Source: Mesostigma viride (Eukaryota > Streptophyta > Mesostigmatophyceae > Mesostigmatales > Mesostigmataceae). Taken from it: a stretch of 64,000 nucleotides of DNA. This document shows positions 42,501 through 63,688 of the stretch, one piece after another (the stretch's first letter is position 1; each line of letters opens with the position of its first letter). The translations under genes and the position numbers were made by a program. The stretch is from assembly GCA_009746045.1 (NCBI GenBank), contig RPFO01000744.1, forward strand, positions 1,024,635-1,088,634, read 5' to 3'. Under the pieces are notes generated by a model. It saw only the letters and a program-made list of their open reading frames with translations. It searched no databases and was not told where the DNA came from.

Positions 42501-45229
42501 TCCATATTCTAGTAATATTAATAAGCTGGTTCCATATTCTAGTAATATTAATAAGCTGGTTCCATATTCTAGAAATATTAATAAGCTGGTTCCATATTCT
42601 AGAAATATTAATAAGCTGGTTCCATATTCTGGAAATATTAATAAGCTGGTTCCATACTCTAGAAATATTAATAAGTTGGTTCCATATTCTAGAAATATTA
42701 ATAAGCTGGTTCCATATTCTAGAAATATTAATAATAGTTTCTTTTGGCTGCCCTCCCCTTCAGAGCCCCCGTCCTAACTCTTTCAAGGTTTTTCATTTCT
42801 CTTGTCCTCACCATCCGTCGTTCTATTCCTCCCGCCCTACCAGCCCATCAGGCCAGCTCATCCATCCCCGGGTACTCCCCCCATTGTCTACGCCAATGTG
42901 ATCGCCGTTATGGCCTGCTCCCTACTACACATGCATGTGCTTGGACTACACTCCCAAACATGAAACGCCTTCCAGAATGCATCTAACTGACCTCTTTTAC
43001 GGGGAGTTAAATCTTATTGTTTGTGCTTTTAATGTACAACCAAGTGGACCATCCTCCTGCCGTGCCATGCATGCGTTGCGACCAACCAGTCCCGCCCTAC
43101 TGGACGCAATCGACTTATCGTACGGTCCACGTCACGCCATTCTTTCCAAGCAGCCAGTGAGCCCCATTTCACTTCAAGAAGACTATACTGCACCCATTTC
43201 ACTTCAAGAAGACACTACTGCACCCATTTCACTTCAAGAAGACACCGCTGCACCCATTCCACTTCAAGAAGATCCTATCCAGAGATCATGGCGTGCTATG
43301 CCACTATAAGCTGTACAAGATCCTTACTGACCCGCTGCTTATCTTGGCCTTTATCACTACTTGCCTATGCTCACCTGATCATGGTCGCTCACTGTTTATT
43401 CATATGTTTCGCCTTCCCCTATCTTCTCTCCTGATTGCGGCATTCCCGTATCTTCTCTCCTGATTGCGGCATTCCTGTATCTTCTCTCCTGATTGTGGCA
43501 CCATGCAGCACCTTATCCCCGAACGTCTCCTTTTATTGTATTCGCCATCACCCTTTTTTTTTCTCTCACGACCATGTTCTATTTGCCACCACCATGTCCC
43601 CCCCCACAGAATCTCATCCTCATCAACTTCTTCATCGCGTTCATCATTGACTCCTTCTCCGAGCACATGAGCTCCGGTGCACGGTCATCCACCACCATTG
43701 CGCACGACATGCGTGACATCATCCGGGACGCCGTGCGGCAGTTCTGGTCGTTGCTCACTTGCAACCGTCGTTACGGGCGGAATGACGCCACCATCGCGGC
43801 AAAGATCGATGCACTTGCCATGCTGACTGCCGACCCCGGCACAGCTACCGCCAATAACCCTGGCAGCATCCAACCTTCCCATGGGCAAATGGGAAGAGGT
43901 AGTAGCAGGGATGTGGGTGGGACGTCGGAACCACATGGGCAGGTTGGCAGCAGGGGGGCCCGATCCATGAATGGGATATCTGAGGCGTTTATTTTTAGCA
44001 TGGACGAGGAGGGGGGCGATCGCGTTGCTGCATGGGAGTGGAACACACCCAATGGTGACCATGGGAACGAGCAGCTTAGACACGGTGCCGCGGCGGGCGC
44101 GGATGACAAGGCCCGTTTGGAGCCGCATGTTGGCGGTGATCGACGTGGGCATAGAAGTGATTCGGGCCGGGATCTGCACGGGAGAAGAGGCAGTTCTGCC
44201 GGTGGTGCTGGCGATCCTCCCGTGGGTGATTCGGCTGGTCGGCTCAAAGCGAGCGCGTCCGGGCTATTGTCGCTGTTTCTCCCCGGCAGTTGGTGCCTGC
44301 GTATGCATGCGCGACGGCGGCAGCATGGTGCGGAGGAGCGCCACGTCACCATCCAGGGTGCCAGCTTCACTGAAGACGAGATCGCCAAGCTCCTGCTGGA
44401 CAGGCTGCAGGTGGCCACCCTGGCAAGGGGGGCACAGGGAGAGAGGTGTGTGGGGGGGGGGAGAGTCACGGCGTGTGGCGAAGACCCGGTGGCGAATGCT
44501 GACCTGGCCAAGGCGCAAAAGGTGCTGTTTGGCCGTGAACCTGCGCAGGTGGCCAGGGGCGAGCAACTGGGTGGTAGAACAGGCAAGGGAAACGACAGGG
44601 ACGACATGTCAAAAGGGCCGCTCAACCGGGCAGGTTTTGCGTCGGTGGCTGACAATGGCATTAGCACGCGTCGGAAACCGCGCGGCATGCAAGCGGGGGA
44701 CGACGAGGTGGATGTGGAGAGTAGTCAGCATAACAAGCATACAGAACACTCAGCGCTCGCTCCTGCCATGGGACCTGCCAGGGGAATCATCAGCGCTGCC
44801 ACCTGTCACGACGTGGCTCGCGAGATCTCCAGCCACGCCATCTGGCGGTTTGGCACGACAGGGGCGGATGACGCGGGTAAGGACTCGGTCAAGAGGGAAG
44901 CGACAGGGACGTTGGAGAGCATGGCACATGCCCTCGAGCCTGCCATGCCCGAGAACCCAACCGTGCAGGTAGCACAGATGCTGGGTGGCCTGCAGGCGCA
45001 GATGGTTGAGATGGAGTCGCGTTGGTCCGCATCAATGGCTGACATGCAGGCCCATTTGACGGCAACACTGGGTGCGATGGAGGCCCGCTGGACTGCCCAG
45101 TTGTTGCAGCTGGCACAGCCGGGGGGGGCTCCCCAGCAGCACGTAAGCTCATCGACACGCCATGGCAGAGCGCCAGAGTCGGAACCAGAAGGATCCAATT
45201 CGCAAGACGAGGACCATTGCGGAGATTAA
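29669..45229 (+). CDS. Polycystin (PKD2/TRPP)-like cation channel with Lin-12/Notch repeat, 13 exons
   Basis: Exons: 29669-30577, 31932-32365, 33502-33805, 34534-34774, 35626-35953, 36447-36550, 37155-37300, 38167-38350, 39647-39939, 40472-40680, 41782-41928, 42394-42412, 43610-45229. All phases match, giving 1,645 codons. Exon 1 has S1 (NLLSFVFFTAFYAAILF) and YGRFGCQEDCG, a Cys motif I associate with algal polycystins. Exons 2-8 form a long extracellular domain with a six-Cys Notch repeat in exon 4. Exons 8-9 hold S2-S3, exon 10 S4-S5 (TALNLLFTMFRILKLTDFHPR), exon 11 the pore (STLRNSFNTCFLMVVGEVN), and exons 11-13 S6 (NLILINFFIAFIIDSFSEH). A 500-residue Gly/Ala-rich tail ends in a short coiled coil. 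Intron 3 has a GC donor. The family forms tetrameric Ca2+-permeable channels, often ciliary. The start (29669 or 30062) and the exon 1/2 junction are the least certain parts. Confidence 0.85.
31021..31338. repeat. (TCC)n trinucleotide tract in intron 1
   Basis: About 310 bp of nearly pure TCC with one interruption near 31,174-31,182, then TCA repeats. It is purine-rich (GGA)n on the minus strand. The open frames across it are artefacts. Confidence 0.97.
34657..34749 (+). other. Lin-12/Notch repeat (LNR) coding segment
   Basis: Exon 4 encodes CAHGC, GDFHCDLDC, ECNYDFADC in order: six cysteines with the Asp/Asn calcium-ligand pattern of LNR modules. It lies in the extracellular S1-S2 region of the channel. 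Confidence 0.75.
34936..35075. repeat. 44-50 bp intronic repeat, three copies
   Basis: TTTAGAGTTTCCCCCTTTGG followed by ATTAATAAATGAGTTAATTAAAC, three near-identical tandem copies in intron 4 of the channel gene. Confidence 0.9.
35065..35112 (+). repeat. Dispersed short hairpin repeat, copy 1
   Basis: CTCCCGTTGGGGAG hairpin followed by TCACGGAGCATTAACC. Related copies lie at 48,671-48,719 and 62,865-62,905, each next to a TTAATTAA run. Confidence 0.65.
37283..37558 (+). repeat. Splice-junction echo array of channel exon 7
   Basis: The exon 7 3' end with its GTAAGC donor (37283-37307) recurs at 37534-37558 (23 of 25 bases the same) and in decayed form near 37,400, a period of about 125 bp. 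Confidence 0.8.
38064..38113 (+). repeat. Upstream echo of channel exon 8 5' end (pseudo-exon)
   Basis: A copy, 98 bp upstream, of the acceptor and first 47 bases of exon 8. It keeps an AG and encodes MVTYDVILEYFGVVV (exon 8: IVTYNGILEYFGLLV) before an in-frame TGA near 38,131. Confidence 0.8.
38742..39391. repeat. 36-bp minisatellite in intron 8, 18 units
   Basis: Eighteen 36-bp units, identical apart from one C/T site (GGACATG or GGATATG). Several frames on both strands are open because 36 is divisible by 3. The order of C and T units shows a duplicated seven-unit block. Confidence 0.97.
39464..39535. repeat. (CA)n(GA)n microsatellite in intron 8
   Basis: About 9 CA dinucleotides followed by about 26 GA dinucleotides. 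Confidence 0.97.
40778..40816 (+). repeat. Downstream echo of channel exon 10 3' end
   Basis: 34 of 39 bases match 40652-40690, which spans the exon 10 end and its GTACGT donor. The copy keeps GTACAT at the same place. Confidence 0.85.
41684..41727 (+). repeat. Upstream echo of channel exon 11 5' end
   Basis: Matches 41774-41815 (acceptor plus first bases of exon 11) 90 bp downstream, but the copy has CTGGGTAG in place of CTGGGCAG. Confidence 0.8.
41912..42138 (+). repeat. Splice-junction echo array of channel exon 11 3' end
   Basis: The exon 11 end and donor (GATTTTCTTCTG/GTGCGT) are copied with decay near 41,980, 42,046 and 42,111, a period of 64-69 bp. Confidence 0.8.
42394..42412 (+). 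other. 19-nt microexon in S6 of the channel gene
   Basis: AG before 42394 and GTAAGA after 42412 bracket a 19-nt exon (1 + 18 bases) coding LFMIIM. It joins the phase-2 end of exon 11 (FF-W) to the phase-0 start of exon 13 (NLILINFFIAFIIDSF), making a continuous hydrophobic S6 helix. Confidence 0.8.
42491..42733. repeat. 30-bp minisatellite in intron 12
   Basis: Eight head-to-tail units of ATAAGCTGGTTCCATATTCT plus AGAAATATTA, 30 bp each. Confidence 0.97.
43160..43275. repeat. 30-bp repeat in intron 12
   Basis: Four units of CCCATTTCACTTCAAGAAGA followed by variable bases. Confidence 0.9.
43412..43500. repeat. 29-bp repeat in intron 12
   Basis: Three units of TATCTTCTCTCCTGATTGCG plus GCATTCCCG, a pyrimidine-rich tract upstream of the exon 13 acceptor. 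Confidence 0.9.
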
Positions 45230-46472
45230 GGGTAGGGAGACAGGGCTGCTAAGTGGCGACTGACCTCTCCGGTGCATGCAGCAGATGACCCCTCCGAGGG
45301 CCCCTCTGGGGGGTCAGTCATGTAGTTTCTAGCCAATCAAATTGTCCCATCCCATATGGTTGAGTTGAGCTCTCGGGACTCCTTGCATGCTTATTGCTGG
45401 CAATAGCGGCCATGCTGCTCTGTAGGTTTGTTTATTTTCCGCTTGTTGAGCCGCACTAGTCTATGCCTAGGCTGGTTGACAAAAGCTCTGCTGCGCTCAG
45501 CGATAACAGCGTTTTTTGCATGAGCTATTGACTATCGAACGACGCACAGCTCATTTGTCTGTTGTTCGTGGGTATTTATTTGGCAAAGTAACCCCAAGCC
45601 GGGGGTCACCCTCGCGAAGCGTTGGGCAATATGCAAACAGCCTTTGTCGCTGCCTCTAACACCCTGCACTTGCTATGCTGGTAACTGCTGCACCCAGGCT
45701 GTCTTTCGCAGTGTTTTCAAGATCAATGGCTGGGCCGCAAAATGTCTGTACTCCGTTAAAATGATTAGCAGAGAAGATGGCAGGGGCTGCATCCTGCCAC
45801 TTTGGCTGTCCTTTTGCCGGAGTACTACTGATGCGGGCATGATTATGAGGTCATGTGCGCCCCTTGTGTTGTGGGGTTGTATTATATGTCATATTTTTCT
45901 TCATATTTTTTTGTTTGATTATAGAAACCTTTTTATTGTTTGTCTACCATCAGTCTCCCTCCATGCAGGTCTTCTTACAGATAGTCTCGCGGCTCCCGCG
46001 GTCTTCGCGTCTTTCCTCTCAGGCGACTACACTAGAACTTACACAACGTTGGAACGCCAAAATTAATTGACACGTGGACTGCGTCACGTGAGCCTCAGTG
46101 GGATGGACATGGGATGATGCTAGCTACATCTAGTTTCTATAGTTTCAGGTCCGATATATATAGTTTCAGGTCCTGGTGCGAGAGGTCCCTAGTTCGATTC
46201 GATCCGGCCTGGATTAATTCATTTGCAGATCGCGTTTTACGCGGACCGGCACTGAACGCAAATGGTTTTCACCTTTGCGGCGTGCCAAATCAGAATCAGA
46301 ATATTTCCTAGACTGGGGTTGCTGAGGTGGCAGGGGGTGCCTGCCAGGGCTTGTGGTCGATCGACGTGGATGACGTCCCCCCTCCAGTTATACTGGTGCA
46401 CAGTATACATGCGGATTAAAAGCACTTCGGTGCTCTGTGAAGTCTCCCCGACGCGAGCCCGAGTTTAATTAA
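45230..46472. other. Intergenic region after the channel gene
   Basis: No gene recognised. It contains the presumed 3' UTR of the channel gene and a short tRNA-like 3' half near 46,168-46,212. Confidence 0.5.
46168..46212 (+). other. tRNA 3'-half-like relic
   Basis: GCGAGAGGTCCCTAGTTCGA resembles the anticodon-arm 3' side, variable loop and T-arm of a tRNA (GGTTCGATTC box-B type). No acceptor or D-arm is found upstream, so it may be a tRNA-derived fragment or chance. Confidence 0.25.
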
Positions 46473-47520
46473 TTAATTAATGCCGAGGGCCAGGGCCTCC
46501 GTATTGGGGCTGATTTCTAGACCAACCACCCGAGCCTTGAGCGCCAGGTCACCAGCCAAAGTTGGGCAGACGCCGGCTTCTCCATGAGCGTGATCGATGT
46601 CGTCGGCATAAATGAGGTCAGCTAGTAAATTCTGCTTGTTAGTCGGCCCCCCTTCCCCAAGCTCATTCGTGATCGCTAGGCCCGCCAGGGGCACGACCAG
46701 GCTGCAATGCTAGCAAAGCGAGCACGTGCCTGGCGCATAACATAATCCACTACAATAATAAACATGAGGTACGGCGACAGGACGCAACCCTGCCAGACGC
46801 CGGTCTGCAGTGGGCATGGCGGGGTAAAGCCGTGTTGAGTGCGCACCGAAGTGGTCGACCCCTCATACAGCGCACGTGCGGATGACGGTAATCTGGGGAG
46901 TGGGGACGCGAGCGCGAGCAAGGACAGCCCATAGATCGAGCGTCCCAGAGGACAGAATCAAAAGCCTTGATAGAGTCGACGATTGACGAAGATCAGGATG
47001 GCGGGAAACCGTCACCAGGTTGCAGGAGAGCGATTTTCTCGAAGAGGTGGCGTGCGACGAAGATGGCCATGACGGTGTTGCGCCCAGGACGAAAGCCCAT
47101 TTGACTTTCCCCTAGGTGACGGTCGAGAGCAGAACGAAGGCGGTTGAGGATCATGCGCATGAACAACTTAAGTGCGGCGCTCTGGATGCAGACTCCTCGT
47201 TAGTTGGCGGGGTCCGGTCAGGGGAACCTTTGTTTTTGTAAAGCATAATACGGTAGCTGTGCTGCCACTAAAGAATCGGCGGCGCGTCGGCAAGCAGGAT
47301 CCGGTTGCAGACGTCAAGCAACCCCGTGAGCGCCGTCAGCTTAATCACCGGGGCGGGGACTGAGCTGGTCAGCCGGTCCAACGGCGGCGTAGAAGCGGAG
47401 TTGCTTGGCGGTGGTGCTCAGCTCGAGCTCGGTGAACGGCGGTAGCTTGTTGGGGTCGGCCAGGGGTTCCGTCAGGGCCGCGTACGTGTAGTCCTGCTCG
47501 GCGGCGGGCGGCGTGGGCGG
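46473..47520 (-). pseudogene. Degenerate LINE reverse transcriptase fragment
   Basis: Read on the minus strand in several frames: LPPFTELELSTTAKQLRFYA near 47,440, MGFRPGRNTVMAIFVARHLF near 47,060, SIKAFDSVLWD near 46,955 (catalytic Asp block), GVWQGCVLSPYLMF near 46,790 and LADLIYADDID near 46,615 (YADD). These are RT blocks in correct order with several frame breaks, from a LINE distinct from the one at 24.6 kb (YADD instead of YVDD). It lies between the two convergent host genes. Confidence 0.75.
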
Positions 47521-48764
47521 CGCAGGGCGGCCGCAGGCGCCACCTGGGCGCGCGGCCGCCCGAGGGCCAAGCGGAGGAGGCGGTGGGGGTGCGCAAGCCG
47601 AGCAGCCGGGACTGGGAGGAATACCACTGGTCAAGCTGCTTCTGCGGTGAGCCAGAGAGCGTCTGCGGGTTGCAAAGTTCGGGGCAACAAGTAAGGACCC
47701 ATGTGCACAGGCAGCTCGGAGCAGGTCTTCGTCCCATTTCTGCCATTTGGAGGGCCGGGGGGTCTTCCGTCATAACCTCGCTGTTTTTAGGGTGTCTGAT
47801 CTGGTAGTCGGCGTCGCAGCGGTTTTTGAGGGTGTATTGCGCGTCGGCGACCGACATGGTGAAAAATGCAGCGATGTCGGCCGGCTGCAGGCGAGTGCCA
47901 ATGCGTGTGTATGTTTTTAAATCAGAGGGAGCAGGCTGTGGGGTTGCTGGCGTTGAGTTAGCATCGGTCACCATGGAAACGGCTTCCGTGTTGCGCGGCC
48001 GTTTGTTAGCATCGGTAGCGATATGCTGGCGGCGAGGCGGTTTCAGTCCTCAAGAAAGGTGTCCAAGGAGCGAGCGTCAAGAGCTGAAGACGTTGCTAGG
48101 GCCTCCATAGCTACGATCAATATCACGTGTATTATGTCGCAGTCGCACTAGTCCCGTGCTCAATGCCGCCCTATCGAGCCGAAAAAGATTGGTATCTAGC
48201 TGCTGGGCAGGCCGATGTCTACAGTTTACGAAATCGGGGGCGATGGCTGCAGGACATTATATCGGCGTGTTCGTCATCAAAAGACTAGTCGAATGCAACC
48301 AACCCGATGAAATTTCATGGCCGGAGTCCGGAGTTATGGGTGATTCTCGGCAGCCATAGCTCGGCATCTTTTCGCCCGCATGATAGACAAGGAGATATGG
48401 GCTGCCGTCTGAGACAAGGTGGTAATTAGTAATCTTACAATTATCAAAGAGCCAAGGAGCTCTTCAGCATTTTCTTTGTAAGGCTGCAAATTAATTAATT
48501 AATTAGTTCTATAAGGCTGCGAAACCTAGCCTAATCTGAACCAACGGAAGTGCAGCTGCCAGTTACATTGGACAAGTATGGTGAAAAAGCCTACGCATAT
48601 AGCCTTGTTGCAACCAATGCAAAGCCCGCAAAATCGCTCTTGAAAAAAAAAAAAAGTCAGTGCCAGGAAATTAATTGATTACAAATGCTCCCGTTAGGGA
48701 GTCACTGAGCATTAACCCCAATGGTTGGATGGATGAACAAAAAAAAGTGCAAGTCACAGGCCAG
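47521..48764. other. Intergenic region, no gene recognised
   Basis: The minus-strand open frame up to 47,974 may be more of the decayed LINE. The rest, to the stop codon of the LESV-like gene, is non-coding, with a second copy of the short hairpin repeat at 48,671-48,719. Confidence 0.4.
48671..48719 (+). repeat. Dispersed short hairpin repeat, copy 2
   Basis: GCTCCCGTTAGGGAGTCACT followed by GAGCATTAACC, next to TTAATTGATT. Closely matches 35,065-35,112. Confidence 0.65.
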
Positions 48765-58980
<10,216 letters not shown>

Positions 58981-59159
58981 TTCCACAATGTGTGGCAACA
59001 GAGGTGGGCAGGGGGCACGGTCGGCAAGGGGGCGGGCGGGCAAAGGGGCAAGCGGGCGAGGTTCTTAGCATGCCACGCGTACAGCAAGCGATGGAGGGAG
59101 CATTCATTCTAGTCATGCAGGCGCGGGATTTGGGAAAACAAACACTTGGAAACACAAGA

Positions 59160-59710
59160 GCACCGTATGCAAGCGTACCTTATGCAAGCGGACAGCATGC
59201 TAGCGTACCTTGTGCAAGCGGACAGCATGCCAGCGTACCTTATGCAAGCGGACAGCATGCCAGCGTACCTTATGCAAGCGGACAGCATGCTGGCGTACCT
59301 TGTGCGAGCGGACAGCATGCTAGCGTACCTTATGCAAGCGTACAGCATGCTAGCGTACCTTATGCAAGCGTACAGCATGCCAGCGTACCTTATGCAAGCG
59401 GACAGCATGCTAGCGTACCATATTTCCAAGCGTACAGTGTGCCAGCGTACCGTATGCAAGCGTACAGCATGCCAGCGTACCTTATGCGAGCGGACAGCAT
59501 GCTAGCGTACCGTATGCAAGCGTGCAGCATGCTAGCGACCTTATGCAAGCGGACAGCATGCCAGCGTACCTTATGCAAGCGTACAGCATGCCAGCGTACC
59601 TTATGCAAGCGTACAGCATGCTAGCGTCCTTATGCAAGCGTACAGCATGCTGGCGTACCGTATGCGAGCGTACAGCATGCCAGCGTACCATATTTCCAAG
59701 CGTACAGTGT
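59160..59710. repeat. 30-bp minisatellite, about 18 units
   Basis: Units of CTTATGCAAGCGTACAGCAT plus GCCAGCGTAC with variable positions. Each contains GCATGC or nearby palindromes and AGCGTACC. Confidence 0.95.
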
Positions 59711-60319
59711 GCAATGAGGACGGTAGGATGTGGCCCCTGCGGACGAAGAATGGCCCTCGCTAAGCACAACAAAGGGCTGGATTGTGAAAATGTTGACAGC
59801 ATGTCCAAGATGTTGACAGAGCCAACCTCACATGCAAGAGAGCCAACCTCACATGAAGGCACGAATAAGGGCATCTTCCACCGGGAGTCCCCCCAAGACC
59901 CACCCCCCAACCTTCCCCTCTAATTATCCACACGAATATTTTCCCCCAAATTCCCCCCCCCCCCGCCCCCACCCATAACAAGACACCCATAACAAGCCCT
60001 GCTTCGCCCTGCATTTCCTCCCACTGACTAGTATTTCCTTCCCCCCCCCTGCGTCATCTCCCCTCCCTGCGTCTTGTCCCCAACAGTGCACGTGTCCGGG
60101 AGCCGAAATCCCCTAACTAACGACGCCGAGGCAGAAAATCACATAGTAAATTATGTGATAACCTAGAAATTGAATGGTTAGGCCGAAAGGCACCCTTACC
60201 CCACACAGTCCCAGCGAGGTTGTCAATGGCAAAAAAACACAAATGGTTGTTTAACCTGGTGGGGTAGTCACTCGGGTGGAAGCATACGACATCCACATAG
60301 TCACACACTGAGGCTAACA

Positions 60320-60450
60320 GTTGCCGGGTAGCTTAATTTACAGCCTAATTAAAATGAGGCTGACGATGGCCGGGTGGCCTAATTAACAGCCTAATGAAAA
60401 CCAGGCTGATAACGCCTGGGTGGCGTAAATCATAGCCTAATGACATGAAC
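60320..60450. repeat. 47-bp degenerate repeat, three units
   Basis: Shared pattern GGGTGGCCTAATTAACAGCC, then TAATGAAA, AGGCTGA and CGCCT. Confidence 0.8.
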
Positions 60451-62864
60451 TAAATCGAATGGTGCTCTCACCTTGGCTAGGCCTAACTGGTTACACAAAA
60501 GAGAACACAGTATGCGTGCTAGTGCGGCTGGGTGATGTACTACATACAGGTTGTCAAAGTGACATCACCATGGGATGGCCTCACTGCTGCGGTACCTGGT
60601 AACGTGGCCTGACCAACCAAGCATGCTTGCCTCATAATCCTTACTACTACAGTACTGTAGGCGCTGCACAGAAGTGATTATAGGGACAATAGCAGAGAGA
60701 AGTGGCATGAAAAGTGCATGGCAGGATCATTAGGATATTTGCTGCCTTGGAAAGCTACAGCAGGCCGAATACATAGCGAAATTCACAAAGAATCTATATT
60801 GCAAACGCACACAAAAGTACACGAACGAAGATGGCTGGGCATTTCAAACTAGCTCACAAACATCAGCCTGCTGCGTGCCCTCCATGCTAGGACGACCTTA
60901 AACACAATGACTAGAAGCCTGCTCTGAAATGGCGGCCGGGATTTGAGGCGTCAGAGATGGCAAACTAACGGCATACTCGTGTTAATGACCATGTCTGCGG
61001 ATGCTACTGCGAAGAAAAAAGCGTAATTAAATAAGTAGGGGAGATGGGGGAAAAAAGCTCAAGAAAGGAAACGCAGTGGCAAACTGGCACTGGCCACTTC
61101 AACCACGATGCCCTGTAAAAACAGTATCACACCACGTCACAACCGCCCCCTCGCTGACAGCCATTTACGTAACAGTCCAAGTGCAACATAAAGAAAGCCT
61201 GCTTACCCTGTCCGCTGGCACAGGTGACAATTCGACCGCCTGTACAGGTATTCAAGCGGCCTTCCCAGTAGCACACGAACCGGATGCCAACAAAATGGCT
61301 GTTTCTGCTTGCAAGAGGAGATACATCTCCTCGAATTGTGCAATTGCCAAAGCCTAGAGAAGACCTGACGCCCGCCCGACCAGTGGCGACTGTTAATTCC
61401 TGTTGCCTTGACCTATGCAGCGCGAATTTCAATGCGCCCGACGACAGGACGGACTGCATCCTTGCTAATAACGCCGCTGCAGAGATCCAGAGCTCATTCC
61501 TTGGGCAAATTCCTGTTCTCAGATGAACGTAAAAACCCCTTAACAGCGAATTGATCCAGCAATTGTGCAGCGGCTGGCTTCCGGGGGGAAAAAAAAGGTA
61601 AAGAAGGGCTCAATCTACAATGCAATGCGTGCAGTCAATCTTACCTCAGCCGGATAACCTCCCCCCGACCACGTCAACCAAAGGCTTCGCATCGTCGGTA
61701 AAGGCAAATGGCATTTTCCCGTCGGTAAAGCGGGTTCCCGGAGGCCAACCTTGTCACCTGGAAGGCTCTGAATAAAGCCCTCCGGTGGCATAAAGTGACG
61801 AGGAAGAGAACCTTTCAGGGTCTGGTAGCAGCCTTCCCATCAGACGATGAGTGCCACCAGAGCGTGGCTGCGCGCACCAGTGCAGCGCCGCGCCGGGAGC
61901 TCCGCCGGGCACATTGCTCGCTGCCGATCCCGAGTCCCGAGTCTCGCGCGGGGTCCCGCCGATCCGGCTGGTCGGCGGTCGCGCTTCGGTAAGAGTTGTC
62001 GTCGTTGTTGTTGACTTGTTGTTGCCCACGCCGCACACGGGCAGCAGAGATTTGGAAACGGCCGAGGGACAGAACACAACAGCATGCCATCACGTTCAAC
62101 AAACCGGAAACACCGGTACTCTAAGCGGAGTCATGATCCGGCACCGACTTGTACGATGATCATTGCCCGGCCCATCATCGGATACGGCACCCGGGCGTGT
62201 TGGTACAACCGACAGCCGGCTTGGTGTGTCCTAGCAAACGATGCTCCGCCAAGTAGCAGCCAGAGCGGCTAATTGTGTGAGAAGCTGGGTCGGATCAACT
62301 AGGCTTTTGGCTATTTGTGGCATACCTTGGTTCATAGCTTAACCGCGGGTACCGATGGGAATAAACAACACCCATTCACCCATTTCCCTGGAAAACACGC
62401 TGGGTCGGATGCATACTAAGTACCTTGCGCTCTCTAGTAGGCGGCCCGCGGGGGGCCGGAGGGGCGGGGGGGGGGGGGGGGGGGGCAAGGTCCGGGAGGG
62501 TTGGGCGCGGTATTGCCGGCGCACGACGGACTGAAGTATGTCGGTCACACGGGTAGGCGGCGGGTGAGGGGAGATGCGGTGGACCGGGTGTTGAGGGGGG
62601 GGAAGCCTTCCAGTTTGTCGAGGTGCGGTCTCACCATACTAGGGGTAAGCCGTGGCTGAGGTCGCCGGGTCAGTGGGGCGGGGTGGTTGAGGGGGACCCG
62701 ACCGACTGAGGGGAGGCGGGGTCGGGCCGGGTAGGGGTGGGCGTGAAGGGCGTACGTTGGTGCTGCTTGGGTGTGCCGGCGGGGTGGTGTGGGTTGGTCG
62801 CGCATGTGTGGTGCGGGAGGGTCAGTTAATTAGTTAATTAATTAATTAATAGTCTCGTTAATTG

Positions 62865-62905
62865 TTCCCCTTGGGGGACCACCTCCGGAGCACTGAACAG
62901 TTCCC
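62865..62905 (+). repeat. Dispersed short hairpin repeat, copy 3 (diverged)
   Basis: GTTCCCCTTGGGGGACCACC then GGAGCACTGAAC, next to a TTAATTAA run, as in the copies at 35,065 and 48,671. Confidence 0.5.
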
Positions 62906-63688
62906 CGATTTCAGACATAATGGACGTCTCCCCAACTAGACGTCAATGTGTACATTCTGATTTTTGTAGACGTCAATGTGTACATGTATGTCCACAGCTA
63001 GTCTAAAATATGGGCCTCAAGTGAGGCCTCGAGCTAATTTGGCACGCAAACTATGCCTAGGCACCATGCTTTTTATATTTCCCACAGTAATTGGGGAGGG
63101 TCAGTTACAGGTGGCGGGTGGTTGCGGGGGGATGAGTTTGTCGGTGCCACTATTGGTGGGGTATGGGACTGGTGCATGGGCCGCGTGCTCATTGGGTGAG
63201 TGCATGGGGGGAGGGGGGATGGTGGGTTCGCTAGGTGCAGTGCGGCCGCCCGGGTTGCGGGTAGTCGGGTGGTCCGGTGGTCGGGGTGGATGGGTACGTG
63301 CCAAGTAGGGATGTGGGCTACTCGGGTGCAGTTGAGTGGTCACCGGCCGACGTGGACTTACGGGTAGGGGCACACGCATGTTGGAATCGAGGGGTGTGTG
63401 GGTGCTTGTTATGAGTGGTGGTGGGACGCAAGAAGACTACCGGGACGTGTGTATAAAGGATCGAGCATTGAGATTATGTAGTAGATACCAAGAGTTAATT
63501 ATAGAGTTACTAGATGCATTTGTCAAGAGTACATATGTACAACGCTTGGTATTTGATTATGCGACCGTACACGTCACAGTACCCTACTAGTACCATCGAT
63601 ACTAAATACAGTATCCGGCTCTCGCTATAATAGGGTTATTACACGAAGCATGTTGTTTCATTGCGAGTGCCCATGTGGGGCGTGGGAC

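Larger units (their letters stand above)
59044..63685. other. Region upstream of the LESV-like gene, no gene recognised
   Basis: Minisatellites (59,160-59,710 and 60,320-60,450), G-tracts (about 62,466-62,487) and scattered short frames. A minus-strand frame near 59,150-58,990 starting MTRMNAPSIACCTRGMLRTS has transit-peptide-like composition but is not in frame with the LESV exon 1. Confidence 0.45.

Noticed and set aside
43771-44688. Minus-strand 305-codon frame opposite the channel C-terminal exon
   Set aside because: Pro/Ser-rich shadow of the Gly/Ala-rich coding strand, no splice or domain support.
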